A stretch of 13,614 nt of DNA from Acanthamoeba lenticulata (GCA_002179805.1 NAVB01005422.1:1-13614), one strand, 5' to 3'; shown: positions 1 to 8,176, numbered from the stretch's first letter. Notes: generated by a model from the sequence alone, not told the origin. Translations and numbers: made by a program.

Positions 1-747
1 CATCTTTATTCTCTCTCTCTCTCTCTCTTCATGCCTCTTTCACTGTCTTTCTCTCTTCTGATCGTCATGGGGTGGGCGTCTTATAATTATTCTCTTCGTC
101 GTCGTCATCATCGTCATTTGGTGGTGCTCGTCGTCTACTCCTCTCTTGCGCTGGCGCACGACACAGGCAATCCCGCGTCGGAAGAGGTTGGAAGGAAGAA
201 CAACGAGTTTGATATCACTGCCACCAGTGCGCCTCCCCTCCTCTCCCAACGTGGTTCTTGTGGATGACTTGAGATGGTGATGCTTGCTGGGGGAAAGGCA
301 ACTGACTCAATAACGCAACGCTGGCAGGCATCGCAGGAGGTGATGATGATCACGACGATGAAAAGCCGACGAGGCGGGAGCGCATCGCGCACGGCGACTT
401 GGCCTGAGGCTGAGCTCTCTCCTTTTTTGCCTCCGCGTTGTGGGGCGTGCAGCGTTCATCAAATTCTTGGGCACGCGTCCTTGTTCTTGACCAGTTATTG
501 CCAAGAAGGCATCAATGGCACACATGAATGGAGCCATGAAAGTTTAGCTACTTTTGACAAACAAACGGACCGGAAGAAGAGAAGTAGGGATGGGCGAGAG
601 GCAGGGTGCGATGGCTGCTTCGGTGCGCCTGGTGCTGACTCGACTACGCGATAAGTTGCACACAAGGGCGCCACAACGATCCACTAACCCACCACAAGGA
701 AGCGGAGCGCCACAGCCCCCTGAGCCAGCGTAGTAGAACAAGAAGGC
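1..747. other. Region without a supportable gene; CT microsatellite at the left edge
   Basis: I see no convincing coding gene here. Open frames exist on both strands (for example 31-267 and 274-654 on plus), but they have no recognisable domain, their composition follows simple repeats, and they overlap each other. Positions 11-28 are a (CT)9 microsatellite in a pyrimidine-rich stretch, which could be a polypyrimidine tract or promoter-proximal DNA of a gene that continues off the left edge. The rest may be intergenic DNA, or small exons of a gene whose other exons lie outside the window. Confidence 0.5.
11..28. repeat. (CT)9 dinucleotide microsatellite
   Basis: Nine uninterrupted CT units read directly from the sequence, followed by further pyrimidine-rich DNA up to about position 60. 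Confidence 0.9.
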
Positions 748-753
748 AAAAAA
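748..753 (-). terminator. RNA polymerase III terminator of tRNA-Ile
   Basis: Six consecutive A on plus, read as T6 on the minus strand, start three bases beyond the 3' end of tRNA-Ile. A run of four or more T on the non-template strand is the usual Pol III stop. Confidence 0.8.
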
Positions 754-756
754 GAA

Positions 757-829
757 TGGCCAGTGTGGGGATCGAACCCACGACCTTGGCGTTATTAGCA
801 CCACGCTCTACCAACTAAGCTAACCGGCC
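757..829 (-). tRNA. tRNA-Ile (anticodon AAU), intronless
   Basis: The minus strand folds as a 73-nt cloverleaf. The acceptor stem GGCCGGT pairs with ACTGGCC with one G-U pair. The D arm is followed by a seven-base anticodon loop carrying AAT (A34 would be edited to inosine), and the T arm contains GGGTTCGATCCCC. The discriminator base is A. The internal A box (TTAGCTTAGTTGG) and B box (GGTTCGATCCC) are intact. CCA is not encoded, as expected for a eukaryotic nuclear tRNA. The sequence closely resembles animal tRNA-Ile(AAU), and no intron is present at 37/38. A T6 terminator follows directly, so the gene is probably functional. It reads in the same direction as the tRNA-Ala gene 140 bp upstream. 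Confidence 0.95.
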
Positions 830-969
830 ACCTTACCGTAATCACTTTTCCTAGCTCAATATGTACATTATGCGTTTTGGGACAATAACCACAAATTCTA
901 ATGTTGGTAAACAACATCCAACGGGAGAATCTGTAAAAGAAAAATATGATACTTGATAAAAGATAATCC
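830..969. other. AT-rich spacer between the two tRNA genes
   Basis: About 140 bp, clearly richer in A/T than the surrounding coding DNA. It would hold the upstream flank of tRNA-Ile and the terminator of tRNA-Ala. No open frame or further tRNA is seen in it. Confidence 0.6.
958..961 (-). terminator. RNA polymerase III terminator of tRNA-Ala
   Basis: Four A on plus (T4 on the minus strand), eight bases beyond the 3' end of tRNA-Ala. This is the minimal Pol III stop, and further T-rich sequence lies downstream. Confidence 0.6.
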
Positions 970-1042
970 TGGAGGTGACGGGTATCGATCCCGCTGCCTC
1001 TCCGATGCGAACGGAGCGCTCTACCATGTGAGCTACACCCCC
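970..1042 (-). tRNA. tRNA-Ala (anticodon CGC), intronless
   Basis: A 73-nt cloverleaf on the minus strand. The acceptor GGGGGTG pairs with CACCTCC, giving a G3-U70 wobble pair, the classic identity element read by alanyl-tRNA synthetase. The anticodon stem CTCCG/CGGAG encloses the loop TTCGCAT, so the anticodon is CGC and reads GCG codons. The T arm is GCGGGATCGATACCCGT, the discriminator is A, and CCA is not encoded. A GCG reader suits a genome whose coding regions are GC-rich at third positions. The upstream (higher-coordinate) flank is AT-rich and contains one copy of the 24-bp repeat described separately. Confidence 0.95.
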
Positions 1043-1076
1043 AGATGTATTTAATCTTGTTCAAACAACGATAAGA

Positions 1077-1101
1077 TTTGATTATACCTCAGTGTACCAA
1101 A
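1077..1101 (-). repeat. Dispersed short repeat, copy 1
   Basis: On the minus strand this begins with TTTGGTACACTGAGGT. Over 24 bp it matches copy 2 (3925-3948, plus strand) at 22 positions, including 16 identical bases in a row; the two differences are adjacent. It lies between the 3' end of the SWIM gene and tRNA-Ala. Similarity fades beyond the 24 bp, so it may be a remnant of a longer element or a regulatory sequence. Confidence 0.6.
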
Positions 1102-1117
1102 AATTCTTAAAAATACT

Positions 1118-3145
1118 TCAGCTTGTGTCGGTGGTCCTCTTCTTCGGCTGGCGAAAGAAAAGCGACTTGAACACGGGCGACACGCTCTTGTCTCCAGCTG
1201 CTTCGGTTGGTCGAGGAGGCGTCTGTGGGGTGTCCAGTGCTTGTCGCGTCGTTGTACTTGCTTCTTCGCGGGTGCGCGACTGGCCATCAGATCCAGCTTC
1301 ACCTTCGTCGACGGGGAGGCGCGACCGGAGCGGGCTCAGATGTTTGCGCAGAAGAACAGACAGGGACACCTTCGCTGGTGGCGTCACGGCGTCGGGTGCA
1401 ACGTTGTCTTTAACCTGGGGCGCAGGCGACGTCGTAAAGCGATGATCACCCGTCTCCTCATCTCGCTTTCGCTTCTGGCCAGCAACAGAGTCCTCCGCTT
1501 CCGGAGGCGTGGTCTCGGCCGGGCCACCCGGCCCGCGGTATGGTTGCGCGAGCCCGTTTTGCGGCTCATCCTCCAAGGCAGCACCGTCATCATCGAAGCG
1601 TAGAGTCGGGGACTGGTCCATCATGACCTCGCGCAACAGCGCCGCTGGCGTTTCGTCCTCGTCCTCGTGCGGCCGCGTCTCCTCCCTCTTCATCGCGGCG
1701 TGCAGCTCAGCTTGCTCTGGGTCGTATTTCTGCGGCAGAGTTCCCTCGTCATCCGGGTTCATGGCCTCGAGCAAGCGCTCTGCCGTCGGATCTTCCTCTT
1801 CCTCCTCTTCCTGGCGCTCGTCTACGTGATCCTCCTCACGCTCCTCCTCGAGGTGAGCCACTTTGTCACCCTTGTTCTCGACATTCCCTTCCACGGCGTC
1901 GACAGCATCATCGCCGCCCTCCTGGTCGTTGTCGCCGTCGACAGCACCGATGCCCGTGTCGTACGAATCGGCGCATTCGTCAGGCGGTCGTCGGCCTGCG
2001 AGGTCGTTGTCATCGGCGGAGCGCAGACGTTGCTGGAGGGCCTCGATGGTCGCCCGTTGACGCTCGACCGTGCGTCGGAGCTCACGCCGCTCGGCCTTTT
2101 CCTTCTCCAGCTCGCGCTCCTTCCGCTCGAGCAGACCGCGCAGCTCTGCCCCGCAACCGCACACACGCACGCCATCACGGTGAGCTCACACCAGGCCAAA
2201 GCCTCAATCAGGGCTGGGCGCGTGCGCACCGGCGACTTCCTGCTGGAGGTGGTCGAGCAGCCGCTCGTTGCCGCTGGCGACGCTGCTGGCGGAGGCGGCC
2301 CCGGCCTCGTCGGGCCGCTCGATCGCCAGGGCGTCGTCGCCGGCGCTCCGGCGGCGCAGTTCGGGGTCGCGCCGGTTCCACCGCCGGATGCCCATCGAGC
2401 CCAGGGCCTCCTCGTCGATGCCGGCAAGGCCCACACGCCCGCCGCTTCCACCGCTGCCACCGTCGCCGGTGGAAAGGGCCCCGGGCGGGACCACGCGGAG
2501 CCGCTTGGCCGGCCGAACGAGCTCGATGGGCCTGCCGCTGCCGGAGGCGGCCTCGCTGGCCCCGCCAAAGCCCAGACTCCCCACGGTGTGGTGCGCGGCA
2601 AAGGCCGCGGCCGGCGGTGGCAGGCGCCCAGAGATAGAGGAGGGCGAGCGGTGGGCGCCAGGCGTGGCCGCGGCGGAGCCACCGCCGGGCCGCTGTTGTG
2701 CGGCGAGCGCGTCGGCCCACGTCAGCAACACGGCGGCCACATGCTTACACCGACCTTGAACAAAGGAGTCAGACTACACCAAGGCCAAGAAGAACAAGGA
2801 CAAAGAGAAGGAACATGGTGGAGAGGGCGAGCAGACCATCGTCGCCGATGGGGCACGAGCAAAAGGCCTCCTTGATCTGCATGTCCGAGACACGGGGCTC
2901 TACATGCACCCAAATGCTGTACTTATCGGCTTGCGAGCCCTGGCAACGAGCGCGCACGGTCTGGCCGGTGTGCGCCAAGTCGGACACCGCACCCGTCTCA
3001 TAGTACTACGCGGCAGTTAAAGATTGAAAATTAATTCTTAATTCAGAACAAGATGCGCGCTGGCGCTGCAAGGTACCTCTTTGCCCCTGTCGAAATTGAT
3101 CTTGCCAACCTTGAACTTGATTTGCTCCCTGCTCAGAAACGGCAT
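1118..3145 (-). CDS. SWIM zinc-finger and coiled-coil protein, four exons, 596 aa
   Basis: Exons on the minus strand: 3145-3077, 3005-2837, 2754-2230 and 2145-1118, with introns of 71, 82 and 84 nt. Phases agree at every junction. The intron at 2755-2836 splits the zinc finger and its removal restores it. Residues 1-95 form a SWIM module with C72-x-C74, seven residues, then C82-x-H84 (CSCPIGDDGRCKH), followed by the usual hydrophobic AAVLL helix. SWIM fingers bind DNA or protein. Residues 95-245 are Gly/Ala/Ser-rich and include PAKRLR, a possible nuclear signal. Residues about 246-305 are a charged coiled coil. The rest is very acidic (runs of Glu/Asp near residues 340-400), with a second basic patch GQKRKR. 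The ATG at 3145 is followed at once by a FDRGKEYYE block typical of SWIM N-termini, which supports this start. I infer a nuclear, chromatin-linked role. No catalytic domain such as SNF2 or MULE transposase is attached. The exact function is unknown. Confidence 0.85.
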
Positions 3146-3250
3146 TTTGCTACATGATCAACAAATCGGACGCCAGCTTTTGTTCGTGTCAAGACTTCTC
3201 AGAAAGCGCTCTTTTCCAAGAAGAAATTAATCTTACAAGATAAGCATGCC

Positions 3251-3599
3251 CTACAGTGCGGAAGGGCCTAACGCCAACCTGTTCGTGAGGCGCTGGAGGT
3301 ATTCAGTAGGCGTAGTTGCGGTACGGAAGGCGTCGTCTTCGACATGAACGACCAGTGCCGTGAGGCGGAATTTAAGACTAGCGTCTGCGTTGGGACCCTG
3401 GTTCGCCTGCCTCTTCAGCTCACCCACACTGCAGCCAACCGCTTTTTTGATAAGAAAACAGATGAAGGTTTGTCCAAATGGTTTCTGTGGTGTGACAGTA
3501 CATATTTTGAATGAGCGTGCGTCGTTCTTCAGCAGAGAGCTTGCTTTTCCACTCTTCCTCTACGATCGAGGCGACCCTGACGCTGGGTAGTCTTTCCAT
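3251..3599 (-). CDS. Stand-alone KIX-domain protein (MED15-like), two exons, 91 aa
   Basis: Exons on the minus strand are 3599-3502 and 3428-3251, with a 73-nt intron (GTACTG...CTGCAG). Splicing joins N32 to IVGELKRQ and the frame runs to TAG at 3251-3253. Residues 14-85 match the KIX fold of MED15 and related coactivators: W17 in EEEWKSKLSAEERRTLIQN, a first helix ending IVGELKRQ, then ASLKFRLTALVVHVEDDAF and ATTPTEYLQRL for helices two and three. KIX domains bind transcription activation domains. MED15 normally continues into long Gln-rich and Mediator-binding regions; here the protein ends six residues after the domain. ATG 3599 is preceded in frame by a TGA at 3639-3641 with no other ATG between. 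The stop lies 105 bp before the SWIM gene start on the same strand. The family call rests on the pattern of conserved residues, not on a database search. Confidence 0.8.
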
Positions 3600-3924
3600 C
3601 ACCTTGCCTCCGCTTATGTCTCCAACTTGCTCTCTTCTTCAATAATACTTCTTGCGCACACGTCACCACCTCTTCTCCATCCCCTCAGCTGCACGTGCCT
3701 CTTCTCAGCGCCTACTTCGTTCAAAGTGCGCTTTGGCGAGAGTGTCTGCTCGGCAGCTCCCAATTTCGTTCTCGCAGCTTGGTGATATGGCCAAAAACCA
3801 CCCAATCCGAAAAGGTCCTAAGCACCACCAATTGCCTTTTTAACTACTCAGGTGTACACAAATGGACAACTTCGCTGTTCTAGTGTTTAACGTCTGCCAT
3901 GTCGTGTTGAGATCATGCCGGCCG

Positions 3925-3948
3925 TTTGGTACACTGAGGTTCAATCAA
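3925..3948 (+). repeat. Dispersed short repeat, copy 2
   Basis: Starts TTTGGTACACTGAGGT on the plus strand and matches copy 1 at 22 of 24 positions, in the opposite orientation. It lies in the intergenic region upstream of KIX. The stretch GGTTCAATC after the core loosely resembles a tRNA B box, but no tRNA fold can be drawn. Confidence 0.6.
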
Positions 3949-4185
3949 TTCCCCACATTGGGTGGTCGCCTTTGTGCCCACACTTCTTATGAACGCATTT
4001 CTTGTGGCTCTGCTCGTGTCCTCAGCGATCGCATTCACGCCAGTCGCCACTCGCACCTCTTTTGTGAACCTTGGCGTTGACGCACAGGAGGGCTGGCTTT
4101 CTTAATCTCTTCTTCTTCTTGTTGTACACAAAGGGAAAACTGTGAGGTTCAGCTGGCGGAGGAACCTAATGTACAATTACTTCGA

Positions 4186-4197
4186 CGTCACGTGACG
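4186..4197. promoter_or_regulatory. 12-bp palindrome with an E-box (CGTCACGTGACG)
   Basis: A perfect inverted repeat containing the CACGTG core, 40 bp beyond the stop of the ankyrin-TBC gene. GTCACGTGAC is the type of site bound by bHLH-zip factors (the CLEAR motif in animals), and bZIP factors bind related sequences. A regulatory role is inference only; its position about 590 bp upstream of KIX is the only promoter context. Confidence 0.25.
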
Positions 4198-4237
4198 GCT
4201 CTTGGCTCTGCTCTTGTTCTTCTTGCGCTTCATTCAT

Positions 4238-7200
4238 TCATTGGTCGCGCGCGTACTCCTGGTCGAGTTGCTGGAAGAGGCGGTAGTTGCCCTTCTTGGC
4301 CTTGCGGCGCAGCCGGACGGCCCCGCGGATGATCCGGTCCGTGTCGAGCTGTCGATACGAAAGCTCGTTGCCCAGCAGCAAGAAGATGCCCTCCATGTCC
4401 CGCCGCAGCAGCTCGTCTGCCTCACGCCAACACAATTTTTCGTGTCAATTCAGTTGCGCACAACACATGCGCGATGAAGTGAATGAAGAGGAAGAGGCCG
4501 GACCTTCCAGCTCGTGGAGCAGGCTGATGCCGACAAAGAAGATGGCGCGGTAGCCCTCGCAGAACACGTAGTCCCACAGCCTGACGGTCGTCCCGTAGGG
4601 CAGGTTCATGAAGATCATCAAGAACCACTGCGGGTACGCCGCGTGAGTCTAATCATCATCATCATCACCATCCTCCTCCTCATAAACGATTGAGGAATAC
4701 CTTGGTCGCGTAGGCCGAGCTGATGATGCACTGGTCCTCAAAGTGGGCGTGCAGGCGCGGGAGGAAGCGGCTCAGCAGCTGCTCGTGGATGAAAAAGTCC
4801 TTCTTGAGCCCCGGGAATCCAGGCCTGCTCCCGGTCCGCCCCACCAGCATCCCGCAGCACGCGTCCGCGCCTCAGCCGCCGCGAACGATTCCCCCAAGGA
4901 CTCGTGGGCCCATGCGTGTGTCTGTGTGTGTCGCGTACCGGTAGAGCTCGGTCATGCCATAGTCCCGCATGAGGCTGTCAAACACCCAAAAGGCCTCCTG
5001 CACCCGCGCGACCCGCCACGCGCCAAGTGAGCTCAACTGTCCTCGCGAGCGGTGTCCACACAGCAGTCGAGAAGCGCACCTCTTCGTTGTCGATGAAGGT
5101 GAGGAGCATGGCGGCGATGGAGGACATGCCCTGCGTGTACCCGACGGCCTTGTTGTGCAAGCTGTAGGCCCGCAGGAGCCGGAACAGCTGGCATTGCCTG
5201 GCGGCGTGACATCCAACATCATCATCGTAAACAGGTATATCGTTGTGGTGAGCACAAGCTGCTGCTGTTGTGGAGAGCCGTGCGGCGGGGGAACGTACTT
5301 GTCGCTGTAGCGGACTTTGAAGAAGATGTGGTCGCGGTGGGTCCGCGCGATGTCCAGGTCGATCTGCTTCAAGAAACGCGACCCGACTCGCCTCTGCCCA
5401 GTTGTCCGCGCCAGCGGCCGATGTGAGCGCGCGCAAGGGGAAGACCACGGTGGTGCGAGAAAAAAAAAAAGGCAGGGCCGACGCACGGGGTCGTATTTGA
5501 TGGGCGGGCGGGCGATGGTCTCGTGCGCGCCGGTGAGCTTGATCCAGGCCTGGCCACGGACCTGGGGCGGTATGCCTTTCCTCGCGCGCTTTTGCACCTT
5601 CTTCCACTTTTTCTTGTGCTTGTCCTTGTCCTTCTCGTGCTCGCCCCTGCCATTTGATTATATTAATAAAGCATGAGGAAAAAGCAAAAAGGTAGGTTTG
5701 GGATTACGTACCAGTCCTTGAGCATCTTTTCCCACTTTTTGGTCCTCTTGGCGTCGAGCCTTATCTGCTTCTCGCTAAGGCGTGTGATGACCGGAGCCGC
5801 TGTGGCTGTTGTGGTCGTGGTCGTGGCCGAGACCGACCCGGCCCGACGCCTCGAGCTGCCGCCGCTGGCACGCCGCGAGGCACGTGACGACGATGAAGAG
5901 GAGATGTTGCGGGGCGTGGGCCCGCGTTCTGGGTCGCCGTTCATGATCCAGCCGTAGTCGTCCACCACGAGGTTGGCCCTCTCCTCCTCAGTCACTACAT
6001 GCCCACGCGCATACGGCAGAGAAAAAATAAAATAAAAATCCCAGTGAATAAAAATCGTAAATGTAATTATAAGTATAAAATAGTAAAAAGTGTAGCGGAC
6101 GAGCTGGGCGTACGGGGCTGGGGGTAGTTGTAGAGGCGCGGAATGGTCGCGCCTTCGCTACGCAGCAGCCGAACCACTTCGTCGTGGTGGCGTAGAAGGG
6201 CGACGTCATAGGCCGTGCGATTCTCGACGTCCTCCCAGTCGACCGCGGCTCCGTTGGCGATGAGCGTCATGCAGCAGTCGAACTGGCCCGCCTTGGCCGC
6301 GACATGAAGCGGCGTCTGGCCCTTGGCGTTGGCGCAGTTGACGAAGCTGTCCCAGTCAACCGCCGCTGCCTCGCCCTCACGACCGACGCCACGAGGGGAG
6401 ATGGCACTAGCGCGTCGCAGGGCAAAGACGTGCTCAAAGACCTTGCGTATGAACCCGTCGAAGCCATTGCGTGCTGCAATGTGCAGGATCGTCTCGCCCG
6501 TAGTGGTGGCTGTTTCATCCTCGTCGCGCTGGCGCACGGCCCGCTTGGGACTCGCGTGGTCCTGGCAGGCGGTGAATAGGAGCTGGTGCAGCCCCTGCGG
6601 AGACTGGAACGCGACGGCGAGCAAAACGTCGGCGATCACATCTCGTGGCTGCTGATCGCTTGCCTCGCCGAGTTCTTGCATGGGGGCGCCATAAGAGTTC
6701 ATGGTTGGAGACGAACCCGCCGACGAAGAGGCCTCGTCTTCACCAGCAGAGGGTGAGGGAGGAAGGAGGGCGGCTACGTGAAGTGGGGTCGCCCCAGTTG
6801 CCGCGATCTTCTCGGCCATGACAAAGGCAAGAGACGAGGGCGGCAGTCGTCCGAGAAGGGCTCGAGTTCCATCGACGTCTTGCTTGAGTATGAGTTGATG
6901 CAATGTGGGCAGAGATTTTAGGGTTGCGTCCCATTCTTTGTCGTCCCTCGCGTTGTCTCTGGCCTTAAATCCGAGAACCAGCTCTCGATTTTTTGCATAT
7001 CTTTTTGACTCTTGCAATTGGGACGAGCTCTCGGTTGTCCTGCTAGCATAGCTTTCTTCATGATCGTACTTGACGACGTACTCGGTAAAATCGCCATCTT
7101 CGCTCTTTTCTTTGCCCTTCCTAGCTCCATCGGCTGCACCTAAACCCATCCGAGCTGGGCGCAGGGGCGGTGGGCGGTTTCTCGAGGGGGGCGATGGTGG

Positions 7201-7260
7201 CCCCATATACGCAGCAGCCCGAGTCACCACATCATCCTCTTCCAGACGAATGCCTTCCAT
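4238..7260 (-). CDS. Ankyrin-repeat and TBC-domain Rab GTPase-activating protein, nine exons, 762 aa
   Basis: Exons on the minus strand: 7260-6114, 5994-5712, 5646-5487, 5393-5299, 5197-5080, 4997-4939, 4824-4701, 4627-4504 and 4416-4238. Introns are 65-119 nt and every phase agrees. An in-frame TGA (7285-7287) precedes ATG 7260. Residues about 120-380 carry ankyrin repeats (ATPLHVAALL, GETILHIAARNG, GQTPLHVAAKAG). After a Ser/Thr-rich linker comes a TBC domain: a DDYGWI lead-in, RKGIPPQVRG near 499, the IxxDxxR motif at I541-D544-R547 (arginine finger), YTQGM with Q584 (glutamine finger), then the EAFWVFDSLM, PGFPGLKKDFF and WFLMIFMNLPYG blocks. Both catalytic residues are present, so active GAP function toward a Rab is expected; the Rab is unknown. 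The weakest join is the first intron (5995-6113), which is AT-rich and could instead separate two genes, but the TBC part has no ATG of its own before its first motif. Confidence 0.8.
5460..5470 (-). repeat. Homopolymer A11/T11 in an intron
   Basis: Eleven A on plus (T11 on the coding strand), inside intron 3 of the ankyrin-TBC gene (5394-5486), probably length-variable. Confidence 0.8.
5995..6113 (-). other. AT-rich first intron of the ankyrin-TBC gene
   Basis: Donor C|GTACGC and acceptor ATGTAG|TG join codon phase 1 to give CTG (Leu) between NYPQP and TEEER. The 119-nt intron has a core of about 60 bp that is nearly all A/T (6025-6090), unlike the other introns of this gene. If it is not spliced, the ankyrin frame stops at 6067. 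Confidence 0.65.
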
Positions 7261-7400
7261 GATGTAACGCCCCAGGGCCCTTCTTCAAGGAGAGGGCCAC
7301 AGGTGAACTGGCTTGGCGGGTAATTTAATTTGATTTTCATAATTTATTGCCACGCACAAGTTAACCGGTTAAAACCGGGAAATGGGCGCAGGAAGAAGAA

Positions 7401-7418
7401 ATAAATAAATAAATAAAA
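7401..7418. repeat. (AAAT)n microsatellite in an intergenic region
   Basis: Four tandem AAAT units in the 175-bp gap between the stop of the NAA50 gene (7436) and the start of the ankyrin-TBC gene (7260). On the minus strand it reads TTTA/TTTAT, in the 3' UTR position of NAA50 and the promoter position of ankyrin-TBC. Confidence 0.75.
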
Positions 7419-7435
7419 GGGTTGTGGCGACGGTG

Positions 7436-8176
7436 TCACCGCGTCTGCTGCGCGCCGGCAGGTGGTGGTCGGTGCTCCAACAGGATACAGTCGCGCGGTT
7501 GAACTCGTGGTGGATAGTAGCGCGGAAGCACCTGCAGCTGGACGAACCCAAGCGATTCATAGAAGGCTAGGGCGTCGTCGTTGCCGACCTGTGGGGGGGG
7601 GGGACGGTAAGTTGGTATGAGAGTGTGGTGTAATACAACAACAGATGCACACAACCTGCACATGCACATTCACTGGCGTGATTTTTTCATCCTCAGCCTG
7701 TCGCAGGATGCGGTGCACGAGCTTCCGGCCTGTGCCCCACAAGCAGACAGGTCACGTGAGAGGGTTGTGATCCGTCAAAGGCAATCAGGAGAAAAAGACA
7801 ACACAACGGACGGAGCTGCACCAATGCCCGAGCGACGATGTGGAGCCAGAACCGCCAGCGTGGCGATGCACAAGCTCCGTTTCTTTGCGTCAATGGTGCA
7901 CACGATTGCGCCCACAGTCTCCTCCCCTACCACGGCAAGACTAGAGCAACCGACGCTTGAGCTGACGTTGGCTCACGCGCGTGGGAGGGCAAGGCCGAGA
8001 AAAACGGGCAGAAGTAATGTAATGCACACGTACGTGCAGTAGCGTCCTTGGTCCTGCTGGAGCACCTGCCGATAAAATCGCTCATCGTAGGCCAGTGGCA
8101 GCACCACACTATTGAGGTTCTGCACTTCCCTCACGTTGCTCGCGTCCATGTGCACAAACTGCACCTCGTCCGCCAT
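7436..8176 (-). CDS. NAA50: NAA50-type N-alpha-acetyltransferase (NatE catalytic subunit), four exons, 162 aa
   Basis: Exons on the minus strand: 8176-8034, 7940-7822, 7729-7656 and 7588-7436, with introns of 93, 92 and 67 nt; phases agree. The assembled protein is a complete GNAT fold close to human NAA50 in length (169 aa). VVLPLAYDERFY (24-35) matches the substrate-binding loop and helix (LPxxY). RRSGIG (83-88) is the acetyl-CoA RxxGxG loop. NVHVQVGNDDALAFYESLGF (108-127) carries H110, equivalent to the catalytic His112 of human NAA50. YYPPRVQPRDC near 136-146 matches YYKRIEPADA. NAA50 acetylates protein N-termini, mainly those starting with Met, and works with NAA15/NAA10 at the ribosome. 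The human catalytic Tyr73 position is Cys72 here (SLCIATL against LYIMTL). The last intron has an acceptor tract of eleven C. The start ATG begins a normal NAA50 N-terminus. Confidence 0.9.
7593..7603 (-). repeat. Homopolymer G11/C11 in the 3' splice tract of NAA50 intron 3
   Basis: Eleven G on plus form an all-C polypyrimidine tract directly before the ACAG acceptor at 7589-7592. Such a run is likely to vary in length and is prone to sequencing error. Confidence 0.8.

Larger units (their letters stand above)
3600..4237. other. 638-bp intergenic region between the ankyrin-TBC and KIX genes
   Basis: It should hold the 3' UTR of the ankyrin-TBC gene and the promoter of KIX, both read on the minus strand. 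Short open frames occur on both strands (for example 3614-3805 minus and 3862-4080 plus), but none has a recognisable domain or a splice route I could support. The region contains copy 2 of the 24-bp repeat and a 12-bp palindrome around CACGTG. I see no clear TATA box. Confidence 0.5.

Noticed and set aside
31..267. Plus-strand frame with a hydrophobic segment at the left edge
   Set aside because: Its start is within or beside a CT microsatellite, the hydrophobic residues come from CT/CG repeats, and no family or splice context supports it.
1822..2682. 286-codon minus-strand open frame, Pro/Ala/Arg-rich
   Set aside because: Out of frame with the SWIM exons and overlapping both of them; composition is that of a shifted frame in GC-rich DNA.
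1667..2875. 402-codon open frame on the plus strand
   Set aside because: It runs antisense to the SWIM gene, has no recognisable domain and owes its length to GC-rich DNA. The minus-strand reading gives a zinc finger and coiled coil with consistent splice phases.
3343..3513. Plus-strand frame from ATG 3343 to TGA 3513
   Set aside because: It is antisense to the KIX exons, begins after upstream stops and has no domain. The spliced minus-strand reading is a recognisable fold.
3938..3960. Possible tRNA remnant with a B-box-like GGTTCAATC
   Set aside because: No acceptor, D or anticodon arm can be drawn around it, and the match to the B-box consensus is incomplete.
7601..8042. 141-codon plus-strand frame across NAA50
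   Set aside because: Antisense to NAA50 exons and introns, with no domain. The minus-strand exons assemble into a full GNAT protein.
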